A stretch of DNA of 64,000 bases, from contig NZ_QNRE01000001.1 in assembly GCF_003315035.1 (NCBI RefSeq), positions 779,224-843,223 of the forward strand. The letters run 5' to 3'. Below the pieces are notes generated by a model. That model was given only the letters and a program-made list of their open reading frames with translations. It ran no database searches and was not told where the DNA came from. The DNA comes from Nocardia puris (GTDB taxonomy: Bacteria > Actinomycetota > Actinomycetes > Mycobacteriales > Mycobacteriaceae). The position numbers and the translations under genes were made by a program. The first letter of the stretch is position 1. Every line of letters starts with the position of its first letter. This document shows, one piece after another, positions 40,581 through 49,023 of the stretch.

Positions 40581-40943
40581 AGTCGAGCGCTCCTTTTCCG
40601 AGGTTTCGTGCCGATAGCACAGATAATTCGAGGCGGCGAGGCGGCGTGCGCTGCGCGAGGGGACCGTGTCTCCCGTCCGGAGCCGACCCGCGATTCAGGG
40701 GCGCTGAGAGGCCCGCTGGTGATCCGCCACAACCAACAAGGAGCCAGGCTACCCTCTTGCCGGCCTCGATGTGTGCAAGCCGGCTGCGTCAGATGCAGGG
40801 ATCGTTCGCGGCGGTCAGCCAGTCTGGTGGGGGTCGGGTGAGCCGGTCCCCGAAAAGTTGCCCACGTGCTCGTGAAATCAGTTGTCGCCGATTGATGAAG
40901 CGTCGACGAAGAGTCTTGTATGACCGTTTCTGGAGGTGGTGAA
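40581..40943. other. Divergent control region between the secreted protein and the MBL hydrolase
   Basis: About 360 bases, less G+C-rich at its right end (near 40890-40930). It should hold promoters in both directions, but no box pair or palindrome is convincing enough to place. Confidence 0.4.
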
Positions 40944-41564
40944 GTGAGTATCGAACGAGTGGTTACCTCGGGTGTGTTCGCTCTCGATGGTGGAGAGTGG
41001 GAGGTCGACAACAATGTCTGGCTGATCGGGGACGAGCGCGAGGTGCTGGTGGTGGATGCCGCGCACGACGCCGCGCCGATCGTCGAGGCCGTCGGCGGAC
41101 GGCACGTAATCGCGGTGCTGTGCACGCACGGGCACAACGATCACGTCACCGTCGCGCCGGAGCTGGCCGAGCGGCTGGACGCGCCGGTGCTGCTGCACCC
41201 CGGCGACGAACCGCTGTGGCGCATGACCCACCCCGACGCCGACTACCGGTCCCTGGCGGACACGTCGCGGATCACGGTGGCGGGCATCGACATCGACGTG
41301 CTGCACACCCCGGGCCACTCCCCCGGTTCGGTCAGCTTGTACCTACCGGAGCAAGGCGCGCTGTTCACCGGCGACACCCTGTTCGCGGGCGGTCCCGGCG
41401 CCACCGGCCGGTCGTACTCCGATTTCGACACGATCATCGACTCGATCCGCGACCACCTGCTCACCCTCCCCGAGGACACGACGGTGCACACCGGGCACGG
41501 CGACGGCACCACCATCGGCGCGGAGAAACCGCACCTGGCGGAGTGGATCGCGCGCGGTCACTGA
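40944..41564 (+). CDS. MBL-fold hydrolase, MscR partner type
   Basis: A 206-residue hydrolase similar to glyoxalase-II-like proteins. Zinc motif CTHGHNDHVTVAP, then LHTPGHSPGSVSLYLPEQGA LFTGDTLF and VHTGHGDGTTIG give the HxHxDH, H, D and H ligands. Genes of this type follow mscR in mycobacteria (Rv2260 class) and may release formate from S-formylmycothiol; that role is inferred. GTG at 40944 has GGAGGT six bases upstream; an ATG eight codons earlier lacks it. Confidence 0.88.
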   Translation: MSIERVVTSGVFALDGGEWEVDNNVWLIGDEREVLVVDAAHDAAPIVEAVGGRHVIAVLCTHGHNDHVTVAPELAERLDAPVLLHPGDEPLWRMTHPDADYRSLADTSRITVAGIDIDVLHTPGHSPGSVSLYLPEQGALFTGDTLFAGGPGATGRSYSDFDTIIDSIRDHLLTLPEDTTVHTGHGDGTTIGAEKPHLAEWIARGH

Positions 41565-41574
41565 CCGCGGGCGG

Positions 41575-42024
41575 TCAGAGGATCGCGAACGCGACCACCA
41601 GGCCGATGGCGAAGTGCGCGGCGGCCACCACCAGCACCTCGGTGGTGCGCACATCGGAGTGCAGCGTCGCCCCGATGTCGATGCCGAGTACCCGCTCCAG
41701 CGCCCGCACGGAGATCACCTGCGCGATGATGCCGACCAGGCCGAACACGAGGGCGGCGATGAGTCCCTCGGCGAGCCTGCCCGCCGAGGCGTAGATGGCG
41801 AGCACGACGATGAACGCCATGCTCACCATGCCCGCCGCCGTCACGATGATCGCGTTCGGCTTGCCCGCCGAGACGAGCTCGCGCAGGTGGCCGGGGGTGG
41901 TGAGGTCGATGGCGAAGAAGCCGACAAGCATCAGCGCCAGGCCGACCAGGGCGTAGAGCAGGATCGCTCCGACGCCCTCGCCGAGCGAACTCCAGTACCC
42001 CGATTCGAGGGCGACTGCGGTCAT
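41575..42024 (-). CDS. DUF350 family membrane protein (YjfL-like)
   Basis: A 149-residue protein with four predicted helices, including LLYALVGLALMLVGFFAIDL and AAALVFGLVGIIAQVIS-like segments, and the DUF350 pattern LTTPGHLRELVSAGKPNAII. In enterobacteria YjfL/DUF350 genes accompany the ATP-grasp YjfC and YjfM. Here the order is the same on the minus strand, with a 33-base gap after the ATP-grasp gene. Role unknown, perhaps membrane anchoring or export for the product of the ligase. Confidence 0.85.
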   Translation of the reverse strand: MTAVALESGYWSSLGEGVGAILLYALVGLALMLVGFFAIDLTTPGHLRELVSAGKPNAIIVTAAGMVSMAFIVVLAIYASAGRLAEGLIAALVFGLVGIIAQVISVRALERVLGIDIGATLHSDVRTTEVLVVAAAHFAIGLVVAFAIL

Positions 42025-42057
42025 CGTGGTCCTTCCGGAATGTGTTGTGCGGGTGGT

Positions 42058-43224
42058 CTATTCGGTGGGTATGCGGTGCGGCACGAAGGCCGCGCCGTCG
42101 TCGGTGATCAGTCCGGCGGTCTCGCGGATGCCGAGCCCGGCGGCGGTGTCGCCGACCAGCCACGCCCCCAGCACGGGGCGCATGTCGTCGAACACCGGTA
42201 GCGGGTCGAGCAATTGGTACACGAAACCCTCCGCGCCGTACACGCCGCCGGTGGCGGTCTCCATGCCGGCGCCGACGATGGTCATGTTCGCGCCCTCGCG
42301 CCCGAGCTTCGGTTTGCGGATGTACTCGGTGAGCTCGTTGGGCTGATCCAGGTAGGCGGGCAACAGGTTCGGGTGGCCGGGGTACATCTCCCACAGCACC
42401 GCCAGGATCGCCTTGTTGCTGAGCAGCGTCTTCCACAGCGGTTCGACCCACATGGTCGCGGGCAGGCTCTCCACCACGCGCTTGCCGAACTCGTCGTCTA
42501 GCACCCACTCCCACGGGTAGAGCTTGAACACCGACTCCATCGGCGCCTCGGCCAGATCCACGAAACGCGCCAGCTCCGTGTCGAATCCGACTTCCTCGAT
42601 GGGCAGCGCGACGGTGTCGAAGCCGGCCTCGGCGGCGGTCTCCTGCAGGTACGCGGTCGTGACGTTGTCCTCGCCGGTGGCGTCGGCCCCCGACCAGGTG
42701 AAGTGCAACTGCGGCGAGGGCAGGGTCGCGCGCACCTCGGTCCAGCGCTCGACCAGCTTCTCGTGCAAGGAGTTCCACTGGTCGCTGCCGGGGAACACGT
42801 CGGTCAGCCAGTGCCACTGCACGATCGCCGCCTCCAGCAGCGAGGTGGGCGTATCCGCGTTGTACTCCAGCAGTTTCGCGGGTTTGCGCGCGTCGTAGCG
42901 CAGGTCGAAGCGCCCGTAGACGTACGGGTCACCGCGGCGCCAGGATTCGGCGATCGGCCCCCAACTCCAGTCGGGCAGACCGAAATCCGCGAACCGCTCG
43001 GTGAGGATCACGTGTTCGACCGCGTTGAGGCACATCGAGTGCAGCAGTTCGACATCGGCTTCCAGCGCGAGGATCTCATCCATCGCGAACTCGTAGTGCA
43101 CCGACTCATCCCAGTACGGCCGCGGCAGTCCGCTAGAGTCGCGTCCGGGTGAGCCGTAGACGAGCCCCTGGTTCTCGATGATCTGCTGCCAGCCCGGTCG
43201 CGGTGTGCCGCGTACCCGGCGCAT
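42058..43224 (-). CDS. Glutathionylspermidine-synthase-like ATP-grasp ligase (YjfC/YgiC type)
   Basis: A 388-residue enzyme, the length of YgiC/YjfC proteins (glutathionylspermidine synthase C-terminal domain without the amidase). Family marks include GRFDLRYDARKPAKLLEYNA DTPTSLLEA, FKLYPWEWVLDDEFG, KAILAVLWEMYPGHPNLLPA and RKPKLGREGANMTIVG with the ATP-grasp Lys/Arg. It should form an amide bond between a peptide-like acid and an amine; actinobacteria lack glutathione, so the natural substrate is unknown. Its ATG shares one base with the stop of the upstream membrane-protein gene (TGATG), so the two are coupled. Confidence 0.9.
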   Translation of the reverse strand: MRRVRGTPRPGWQQIIENQGLVYGSPGRDSSGLPRPYWDESVHYEFAMDEILALEADVELLHSMCLNAVEHVILTERFADFGLPDWSWGPIAESWRRGDPYVYGRFDLRYDARKPAKLLEYNADTPTSLLEAAIVQWHWLTDVFPGSDQWNSLHEKLVERWTEVRATLPSPQLHFTWSGADATGEDNVTTAYLQETAAEAGFDTVALPIEEVGFDTELARFVDLAEAPMESVFKLYPWEWVLDDEFGKRVVESLPATMWVEPLWKTLLSNKAILAVLWEMYPGHPNLLPAYLDQPNELTEYIRKPKLGREGANMTIVGAGMETATGGVYGAEGFVYQLLDPLPVFDDMRPVLGAWLVGDTAAGLGIRETAGLITDDGAAFVPHRIPTE

Positions 43225-43994
43225 CAGGAGCCGCCGCCGGTGCTCTTGCTGCCGAGCCCGCCGCGCTGGATGGTGGTGCCCGAGCGCGTCTTGATCTCGG
43301 CGCCTTTGGGTTTCACCGTGGTGCCGCCGACGGGCGGCTTGCCGACGGTGTTGTTGCCGCCGTAGTAGTACCGGTACTGCGGGCCGCCACCGAGCACGAC
43401 GAACGAGCCGCCGCCGGAGCCACCATTGCTGCCCTCGCAGTAACGGTCCTCGACGACGACTTCCTGTCCGTCCTCGTACTTCACGCAGTAGGCCGTGACC
43501 TGTTCGGCGTTCAGCGCGCGGTAGGCGAGGTAGCCGCCGCCGACCAATCCGGCCACGCCGACGATGGCGACGCCGCCGATCAGCACCCGATTGCGGGTGC
43601 GGCGCTTGGCATCCGCGGCGGCCGCCGCTGCCGCTGCCGCCGCGGCGGCGTCGCGGCGCGCCTTGTCCCTGGCGCGCGCCTCGGCCACGGTGGGCGGGCG
43701 CGGCTGGGTGACACCGGGTTCCTGCCGTTGGATGCTGCCGGGACGCGGACCGGAGGGCGGCACAGCGGGCTGTTCCTGCCCCGGCGGAACTCCCGGCTGC
43801 CCCTGCTCCGGCGGCTGCCACGGCTGCCCGGCCGAACCCTGCTGCCACGGTTGACCGGCCGGGCCTTGCTGCCCCGGCTCGTCCGGCCCCGTCTGCCCCG
43901 GCTCCGGGATGTTGAGTTCGGGCCTGGCCCAGTCGGGTTCCCCGCCGGGCCGATCAGGTGGCCGCTGGTCGTCTCCCGGGTTCTGCGTGCTCAC
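43224..43994 (-). CDS. Single-TM protein with Gln/Pro/Gly-rich cytosolic part and Gly/Tyr-rich exterior (YjfM-position)
   Basis: A 256-residue protein. Residues 1-110 are Pro/Gln/Gly-rich with a GQPWQ repeat (GPAGQPWQQGSAGQPWQ), then a charged Ala helix (ARDKARRDAAAAAAAAAAAA), one membrane helix (VLIGGVAIVGVAGLVGGGYL) and an exterior part with CVKYEDGQEVVVEDRYC and a Gly/Tyr-rich, Lys/Thr-rich tail. The paired cysteines may form a disulfide. Its place before the ATP-grasp and DUF350 genes, and a DUF1190-like VxxRYC-SNGG-YxxYYGG end, suggest a YjfM/YgiB equivalent, possibly the substrate of the ligase. GTG start with GGGGAGG. Confidence 0.75.
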   Translation of the reverse strand: MSTQNPGDDQRPPDRPGGEPDWARPELNIPEPGQTGPDEPGQQGPAGQPWQQGSAGQPWQPPEQGQPGVPPGQEQPAVPPSGPRPGSIQRQEPGVTQPRPPTVAEARARDKARRDAAAAAAAAAAAADAKRRTRNRVLIGGVAIVGVAGLVGGGYLAYRALNAEQVTAYCVKYEDGQEVVVEDRYCEGSNGGSGGGSFVVLGGGPQYRYYYGGNNTVGKPPVGGTTVKPKGAEIKTRSGTTIQRGGLGSKSTGGGS

Positions 43995-44026
43995 CGATCC
44001 CTCCCCGTCACCGTCGGACCCACCAC

Positions 44027-44329
44027 TCAGCGCTCCTCGAATCCCGTCATATCACCCCGCGCGGGCTCCCAGCTTTCCACAACCAGACTCACCCGGCCAG
44101 GCGTATCCGGCGAGCGCAGCAGTGCGAGCAACCGCTCGCACCCGACTCGCGGCCCCTCCGCGATCACGTGCACGCGCCCGTCGCTGGTGTTGCGCGCGTG
44201 GCCGACCAGCCCCAATTCCAGTGCGCGCGACCGGGTCCACCATCGGAACCCGACACCCTGCACCAGACCGTGCACCCACGCCACCAGCCGGACGTTCTCG
44301 TCGGGTGTCCCCGCCGTCGGTTCGCTCAT
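44027..44329 (-). CDS. acyP: Acylphosphatase
   Basis: A 100-residue enzyme hydrolysing acyl phosphates. The catalytic Arg is in [15 protein letters not shown] and the catalytic Asn in [17 protein letters not shown], both canonical. ATG 44329 gives a short Ser/Glu/Pro lead before VRLVAWV. In mycobacteria acyP is directly next to smc and osmC; here only the osmC neighbour is retained. Confidence 0.93.
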   Translation of the reverse strand: MSEPTAGTPDENVRLVAWVHGLVQGVGFRWWTRSRALELGLVGHARNTSDGRVHVIAEGPRVGCERLLALLRSPDTPGRVSLVVESWEPARGDMTGFEER

Positions 44330-44452
44330 GCTCGTCTCACCCCTCACTCGCCCGGGGCCGTGTCGCCCCCGTGTCCCGCCACCGGTCGGCCGCGCACGCC
44401 CGCACCTCCCGGCGCGCCGTGTGTTCCAGCTTTCGCCGCGGCGCGCTCCCGC

Positions 44453-44932
44453 TCAGGCGTCGACCTCGAAGGACAGCGTCACCTTGCTGCCCGCCTTCAG
44501 GGTGCGCCCGACGGTGCACACCTTGTCGATGGCCCGCTGCACGGTGACCAGCAGGCGTTCGCGGGCCTGTTCGTCGAGTTCGCTGAGGTCCAGCTCGAAC
44601 ACCTCCTCCAGCTGCGGGTACACCTCGTTCTCGCGATCGGGGTCGCCCGAGACGCGGATGGTCGCGTCGAAGTTGTCGCCGAGCTTGCGTGAGAGCGGGA
44701 AGTCGGCGCTCAGGCCCGAGCAGGCGGCCAGCGCGATCTTGAGCAGCTCGCCCGGGGTGAACACGCCGGGCACGCCCTGCGAGCCGATGAGCACCTCGGC
44801 GCCGCGCGAGCTGCGCCCGGTGTAGGCCCGCGTGCCGGTGCGCTCGACCCACAGGGTGGTGGGCTCCCCCGGTTTCGCGGCCCCCGTGGTCGATGACGTA
44901 CCGGTCGCGGTCGCAGCGGTGTTCTCAGCCAT
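44453..44932 (-). CDS. OsmC family peroxiredoxin-like protein
   Basis: A 159-residue OsmC/Ohr-type protein. After a 25-residue Thr/Ala-rich start come TGTRAYTGRSSRGAEVLIGS, the GVFTPGELLKIALAACSGLS block with the first catalytic Cys, and VQRAIDKVCTVGRTLKAGSK with the second Cys. Such proteins reduce organic hydroperoxides. Adjacent to acyP as in mycobacteria (Rv2923c class). Confidence 0.9.
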   Translation of the reverse strand: MAENTAATATGTSSTTGAAKPGEPTTLWVERTGTRAYTGRSSRGAEVLIGSQGVPGVFTPGELLKIALAACSGLSADFPLSRKLGDNFDATIRVSGDPDRENEVYPQLEEVFELDLSELDEQARERLLVTVQRAIDKVCTVGRTLKAGSKVTLSFEVDA

Positions 44933-45035
44933 GGGTCTGATCCTGCCATCCTCGTAGCGGTCGCTTCACGCCTGGCAACAGCACCGTCGCGGGCGCCATT
45001 CCGGGCGGGCGATCTCCGCCACACCGCCCGCCGGG

Positions 45036-45788
45036 CTACACCTGGAAGCGGTATCCCATGCCCGCCTCGGTCAGCAAGTGCTTGGGATGGGACGGGTCGC
45101 GCTCCAGTTTCCGGCGCAGCTGCGCGAGATACACGCGCAGATAATGGGTTTCGGTGGCGTAGGAGGGACCCCACACTTCGCGCAGCAGTTCCTTGCGGCC
45201 CACGAGCTTGCCGCGGTTGCGCACCAGCATCTCCAGCATCCCCCATTCCGTGGGTGTGAGGTGCACGGGTTCGCCGTCCTTGGTGACCTGTTTGGCGGCC
45301 AGATCGACGGTGAACGATTCGGTCACCACCACCGCGTCACCGGTGTCGGCGCCCGAGGCGCCCCGCCGCACGGCCGCGCGCAACCGCGCCAGCAGCTCGT
45401 CCATCCCGAACGGTTTGGTGACGTAGTCGTCGGCGCCCGCGTCCAGCGCCTCGACCTTGTCGGCGGAGTCGGTGCGCGCCGACAGCACGAGCACCGGCAC
45501 CGTGCTCCATCCGCGCAACCCGGCCAGCACGTCGATGCCGTCGATATCGGGCAGTCCCAGATCGAGGATCACCACGTCGGGGTGTTTGTCGGCGGCCACC
45601 CGCAGCGCGGCGGTGCCGGTGCCCGCCGTGCTCACCTCGTAGCCGCGCACCGACAGGTTGATGCGCAGGGCGCGCACGATCTGCGGTTCGTCGTCCACGA
45701 CCAGCACCTTCACCGGCGCGGCGGTCTGCCTGACCTCGCTCACCGCGGGATCCGTCCGCACCGCGTCATACTCGCCCACCTCCGTCAT
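45036..45788 (-). CDS. kdpE: Potassium-responsive response regulator KdpE
   Basis: An OmpR-type regulator of about 250 residues. The receiver domain has VLVVDDEPQIVRALRINLSV, the phospho-acceptor Asp in VVILDLGLPDIDG, the Thr/Ser in VLVLSARTDSADK and the Lys in DDYVTKPFG. The winged-helix DNA-binding domain has LTPTEWGMLEMLVRNRGKLV and SYATETHYLRVYLAQLRRKL. It activates kdpFABC when phosphorylated by KdpD. The start is uncertain: ATG 45788 has GGGAGG eleven bases upstream; ATG 45815 and a GTG nearer the receiver domain are alternatives. Confidence 0.93.
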   Translation of the reverse strand: MTEVGEYDAVRTDPAVSEVRQTAAPVKVLVVDDEPQIVRALRINLSVRGYEVSTAGTGTAALRVAADKHPDVVILDLGLPDIDGIDVLAGLRGWSTVPVLVLSARTDSADKVEALDAGADDYVTKPFGMDELLARLRAAVRRGASGADTGDAVVVTESFTVDLAAKQVTKDGEPVHLTPTEWGMLEMLVRNRGKLVGRKELLREVWGPSYATETHYLRVYLAQLRRKLERDPSHPKHLLTEAGMGYRFQV

Positions 45789-45833
45789 CCGCGTACCGAC
45801 CTCCCTGGTCGCCATCGTCCACAGCTCATCGTC

Positions 45834-48536
45834 CTATCGCCACCGCACGCCGCGCGGTCTCCCGGCACGCGTCGTGTCGTCGGCGCTGCCGGGTCCGTCC
45901 GCACTCTGCTCCGCGCCCGGACGGTCTGCGATTCGCTCATCCGCCCCGGAGACGTCCACCTCGGAGTGCGCGCCCGCCGGATTCGCGCCGCCAGGTCCGG
46001 GATCCAACCGGTCCGCAACGGCCTCGTCGTCCGCCTCCGCCGATTCGCCCGCACCGGCCGCGGGCAGTTCGACCAGCATGGTCAGTCCGCCACCCGGCGT
46101 CGGTTCGGCGTGCACCGTGCCGTCCATCGCCTCGACGAACCCGCGGACCACCGAGAGGCCGAGGCCGACGCCGGTGGTGTTGTCGCGATCACCGAGCCGC
46201 TGGAACGGTTCGAACAGCTGGTCCTCGGTGCCGGGCGGCACGCCGGGGCCCCGGTCGGCGACCGCGATGAGCACCCGGTCGCCGTCGCGCTCGGCGGTGA
46301 CGCGCACCGGCGTCTCGCGCGGCGAATGCCGCAGCGCGTTGTCGATGAGGTTGGCCAGCACCCGGTCCAGCAGACCTGCGTCGGCGAGCACCGACACCTC
46401 CCCGACCGCCACCTCGACGCGACCGATCGCCGCGCGCCGCAGCCCGCGCGCGCCCATCCCGGTGCTCACCAGCGCGCGGTGCACCGCTTCGTCCACGTAC
46501 ACCTGGCGCGGCGTGGGCCGGACCACACCGACGGCCAGCCGCGAGGAATCCAGCAGGTTGTCCACCAGCGCGGTCAGCTGGTCGACGGATTCCTCGATCG
46601 TCTCCAGCAACTCGGCGGTGTCCTCGGCGGAGAACTCGATATCGTCACTGCGCAGGCTGGACACGGCGGCCTTGGCCCCGGCCAGCGGCGTGCGCAGGTC
46701 GTGGCCGACCGCCGAGAGCAGCGCCCGCCGCAGCCGGTCGGCCTCGAACAGCGCGGCGGCGGCCTTGGCCTCCTCGGCCAGCCGCGACTGGCGGACCAGC
46801 CCGGCGGCCTGATTCGCGACGGCGACCAGGATCGACAGGTCCGCCGCGCCCAGTGTCGGCCCCGCCAGCAGCAGCGCGCCCGAACCGTCCCCCGCCTCCA
46901 CGACCGTGTCGGCGGCGGCGGTGTTCGCGGGCGCCTCCGGTCCGACGCTCGCGAGCACCCGGCCCCCGCCGACCATGCTCACCCCGCGCATCCCGAAGGT
47001 CTCGCGCACCTGCTCGAGCATCCCGGGCAGATCCGCACCGTGCAGGACCGCCCCGGCGAAGGCCGCCAGCAGTTCCGCCTCTCGGGAAGCCTTGCGCGCC
47101 TGTCCCGTTCGCTTGGCGGCGACGTCGACCAGCGCCGCGACCGCCACGGCGACGAACAGCATCACCACGATGGTGATGAAGTTGTCGGGCTCGGCGATCG
47201 TGAGGCTGTAGCGCGGGCCGGTGAAGAACCAGTTGAGCATCAGCCCCGACAGCAGCGCCGAGCACGCGGCGGGCAGCACGCCGCCCAGCAGCGCCACGGT
47301 GACGACGCCGACGAAGAACACCGCGCTCAGTCCGCCCAGCTCCAGGTGCCGGTCCAGGACGGCGGCACTGAGCAGCGACACCAGCAGCGGCACCAGGACG
47401 GCGGCGGGCCAGGCCAGCGCGGGCTGGCGCGGCACCAGGGTGCGCCATCGCCACCCGCGATTGGCCTCCTCGTGGCTGACCATGTGCACGTCGACCTTGC
47501 CCGAGCGCTGCACGACCGAGGCGCCGATCCCCTCGTCGACCATGCGCGCCCACCGGGAGCGCCGCGAGGTGCCGAGCACCAATTGCGTGGCGTTGACCTC
47601 GGTGGCGAATTCGAGCAGGGCGCCCGGCACGTCGTCGCCGGTGACGGTGTGCAGGCTCGCGTCGAGGCTCGCGGCCAGTTCCCGCAGCCGCGCCAGGCGC
47701 TCGGCGGAGACCCCGGCCAGCCCGTCGCCGCGCACGACGTGCACCACCATCAGCTCGGCGCTGGATTTGGTGGCGATGCGCCCGGCGCGGCGCACTATCG
47801 TCTCCGATTCGGGGCCGCCGGTCACCGCGACCACCACCCGCTCACGCGCTTCCCACGGTTCGGTGATGTGGTGCTCGGCCCGGTACTTCGCCAGGGCGGC
47901 GTCGACCTGGTCGGCCAGCCACAGCAGCGCCAGCTCGCGCAGCGCGGTGAGGTTCCCGGGACGGAAATAGTTGCGCAACGCGGCGTCCACCTTGTCGGCG
48001 GCGTACACGTTGCCGTGGGAAAGCCTGCGCCGCAATGCTTCCGGAGTGATGTCGACCAGCTCGATCTGCTCGGCGCCGCGCACGACGGCATCGGGCACCG
48101 TCTCGCGCTGCCGCACGCCCGTGATGCGCTCCACCACGTCGTTGAGGCTCTCCAGGTGCTGCACGTTCACCGTGGAGATCACGTCGATGCCCGCGTCGCG
48201 CAGTTCGGCGACGTCCTGCCAGCGCTTCTCGTTGCCGCTGCCGGGAGTGTTGGTATGGGCGAGTTCGTCCACCAGCGCCACGGCGGGCGCGCGGCGCAGC
48301 ACCGCCTCGACGTCGAGCTCGGGGAACACCGCGCCGCGGTACTCCACCAGCTTGGGCGGTATCCGTTCGATGCCCTCCAGCAGTTCGGCGGTCTTGGTGC
48401 GCCCGTGGGTCTCGACCACCGCCGCCACCACGTCGCGCCCGCGCTCCAGCCGCCGGTGCGCCTCGGCGAGCATGGCGTAGGTCTTCCCGACGCCGGGCGC
48501 GGCGCCGAGGTAGATCCGCAGCTTGCCGTCTCTCAT
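45834..48536 (-). CDS. kdpD: Sensor histidine kinase KdpD
   Basis: A 900-residue K+/turgor sensor. The N-terminal KdpD domain (GKLRIYLGAAPGVGKTYAML with a Walker-like loop) and a USP-like domain (ERVVVAVTGGPESETIVRRA) precede four membrane helices (LVPLLVSLLSAAVLD, AVFFVGVVTVALLGGVL and two more), a GAF domain and the kinase: H box SAVGHDLRTPLAGAKAAV, N box NLIDNALRHSP, and G boxes VADRGPGVPPG and GVGLGLSVVRGF. An Asp/Glu/Pro-rich tail follows. ATG 48536 was chosen for AGGA eight bases upstream. Confidence 0.94.
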   Translation of the reverse strand: MRDGKLRIYLGAAPGVGKTYAMLAEAHRRLERGRDVVAAVVETHGRTKTAELLEGIERIPPKLVEYRGAVFPELDVEAVLRRAPAVALVDELAHTNTPGSGNEKRWQDVAELRDAGIDVISTVNVQHLESLNDVVERITGVRQRETVPDAVVRGAEQIELVDITPEALRRRLSHGNVYAADKVDAALRNYFRPGNLTALRELALLWLADQVDAALAKYRAEHHITEPWEARERVVVAVTGGPESETIVRRAGRIATKSSAELMVVHVVRGDGLAGVSAERLARLRELAASLDASLHTVTGDDVPGALLEFATEVNATQLVLGTSRRSRWARMVDEGIGASVVQRSGKVDVHMVSHEEANRGWRWRTLVPRQPALAWPAAVLVPLLVSLLSAAVLDRHLELGGLSAVFFVGVVTVALLGGVLPAACSALLSGLMLNWFFTGPRYSLTIAEPDNFITIVVMLFVAVAVAALVDVAAKRTGQARKASREAELLAAFAGAVLHGADLPGMLEQVRETFGMRGVSMVGGGRVLASVGPEAPANTAAADTVVEAGDGSGALLLAGPTLGAADLSILVAVANQAAGLVRQSRLAEEAKAAAALFEADRLRRALLSAVGHDLRTPLAGAKAAVSSLRSDDIEFSAEDTAELLETIEESVDQLTALVDNLLDSSRLAVGVVRPTPRQVYVDEAVHRALVSTGMGARGLRRAAIGRVEVAVGEVSVLADAGLLDRVLANLIDNALRHSPRETPVRVTAERDGDRVLIAVADRGPGVPPGTEDQLFEPFQRLGDRDNTTGVGLGLSVVRGFVEAMDGTVHAEPTPGGGLTMLVELPAAGAGESAEADDEAVADRLDPGPGGANPAGAHSEVDVSGADERIADRPGAEQSADGPGSADDTTRAGRPRGVRWR

Positions 48537-48590
48537 CCGATCATCCTGCGCCATCGGCCACACCGCGGCGCCGACGCGGTACCGACTCCC

Positions 48591-48710
48591 TCAGCCACCG
48601 GTGCGGTACGTCCTCAGGCGCACCCGGCGCCGCTCGCGCAGCGCGAACACACGGATCGTCAGCGCGCCCAGCACGAATCCGGTGAGCAGCGCGACGGTCA
48701 CGACCGACAT
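48591..48710 (-). CDS. 39-residue single-TM small protein upstream of kdpD
   Basis: ATG at 48710, with an AGAGGA-like ribosome site five bases upstream, opens a 39-residue frame: MSVVTVALLTGFVLGALTIR then VFALRERRRVRLRTYRTGG. One hydrophobic helix of about 18 residues is followed by a strongly basic tail, the make-up of small membrane regulators. It is the first possible gene of the kdpDE transcript, 37 bases before kdpD. No family recognised. Confidence 0.5.
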   Translation of the reverse strand: MSVVTVALLTGFVLGALTIRVFALRERRRVRLRTYRTGG

Positions 48711-49023
48711 CTCATTCCTCTCCACGGGCGGGATCGACCACCGGGCGGGTAGTGCTTTCCACTCGTCCGACCCGTCGATTTCTACCGCCGCGAAACGCGC
48801 CGACCTGGATCTTTACGATTTCTTGACGCTCACCGCCGCCGCTTTGACGACATTCGCCGCACCGGCCGCGTCCCCGGTCACCCCGCGGATCTCGTCAACG
48901 AACCGTCAAGTCCGCGCGCCGCGACGCCAAGAACTCGTCAGGGACCCATCCACGCGCCCGCATCGGCGCTTGACTCGGACCTCGCGCGTCCCGATCGCCG
49001 GGACCGCAGGAGGTAGGAGAGTC
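48711..49023. promoter_or_regulatory. Divergent kdp control region with GTCAA/TTGAC elements
   Basis: 313 bases separate the kdpDE-side mini-gene from the kdpFABC side. GTCAA occurs twice 11 bases apart (48894-48898 and 48905-48909); TTGAC, the complement, occurs at 48823-48827, 48844-48848 and 48970-48974. An AT-rich run (CTTTACGATTTCTTGAC, 48811-48827) lies on the kdpDE side. A direct repeat one helical turn apart is typical of OmpR-class binding sites, so this is a plausible KdpE target. Confidence 0.45.

Noticed and set aside
43203..44825. A 540-codon plus-strand frame opposite the membrane protein, acyP and osmC
   Set aside because: It is antisense to three well-supported genes and has no recognisable motif.
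45078..48752. A 1224-codon plus-strand frame opposite kdpE and kdpD
   Set aside because: Antisense shadow rich in His, Gln and Arg; kdpD and kdpE explain the region completely.
48711..49023. A c-di-AMP (ydaO) riboswitch before kdpFABC
   Set aside because: The conserved ydaO core sequences could not be found in the leader.
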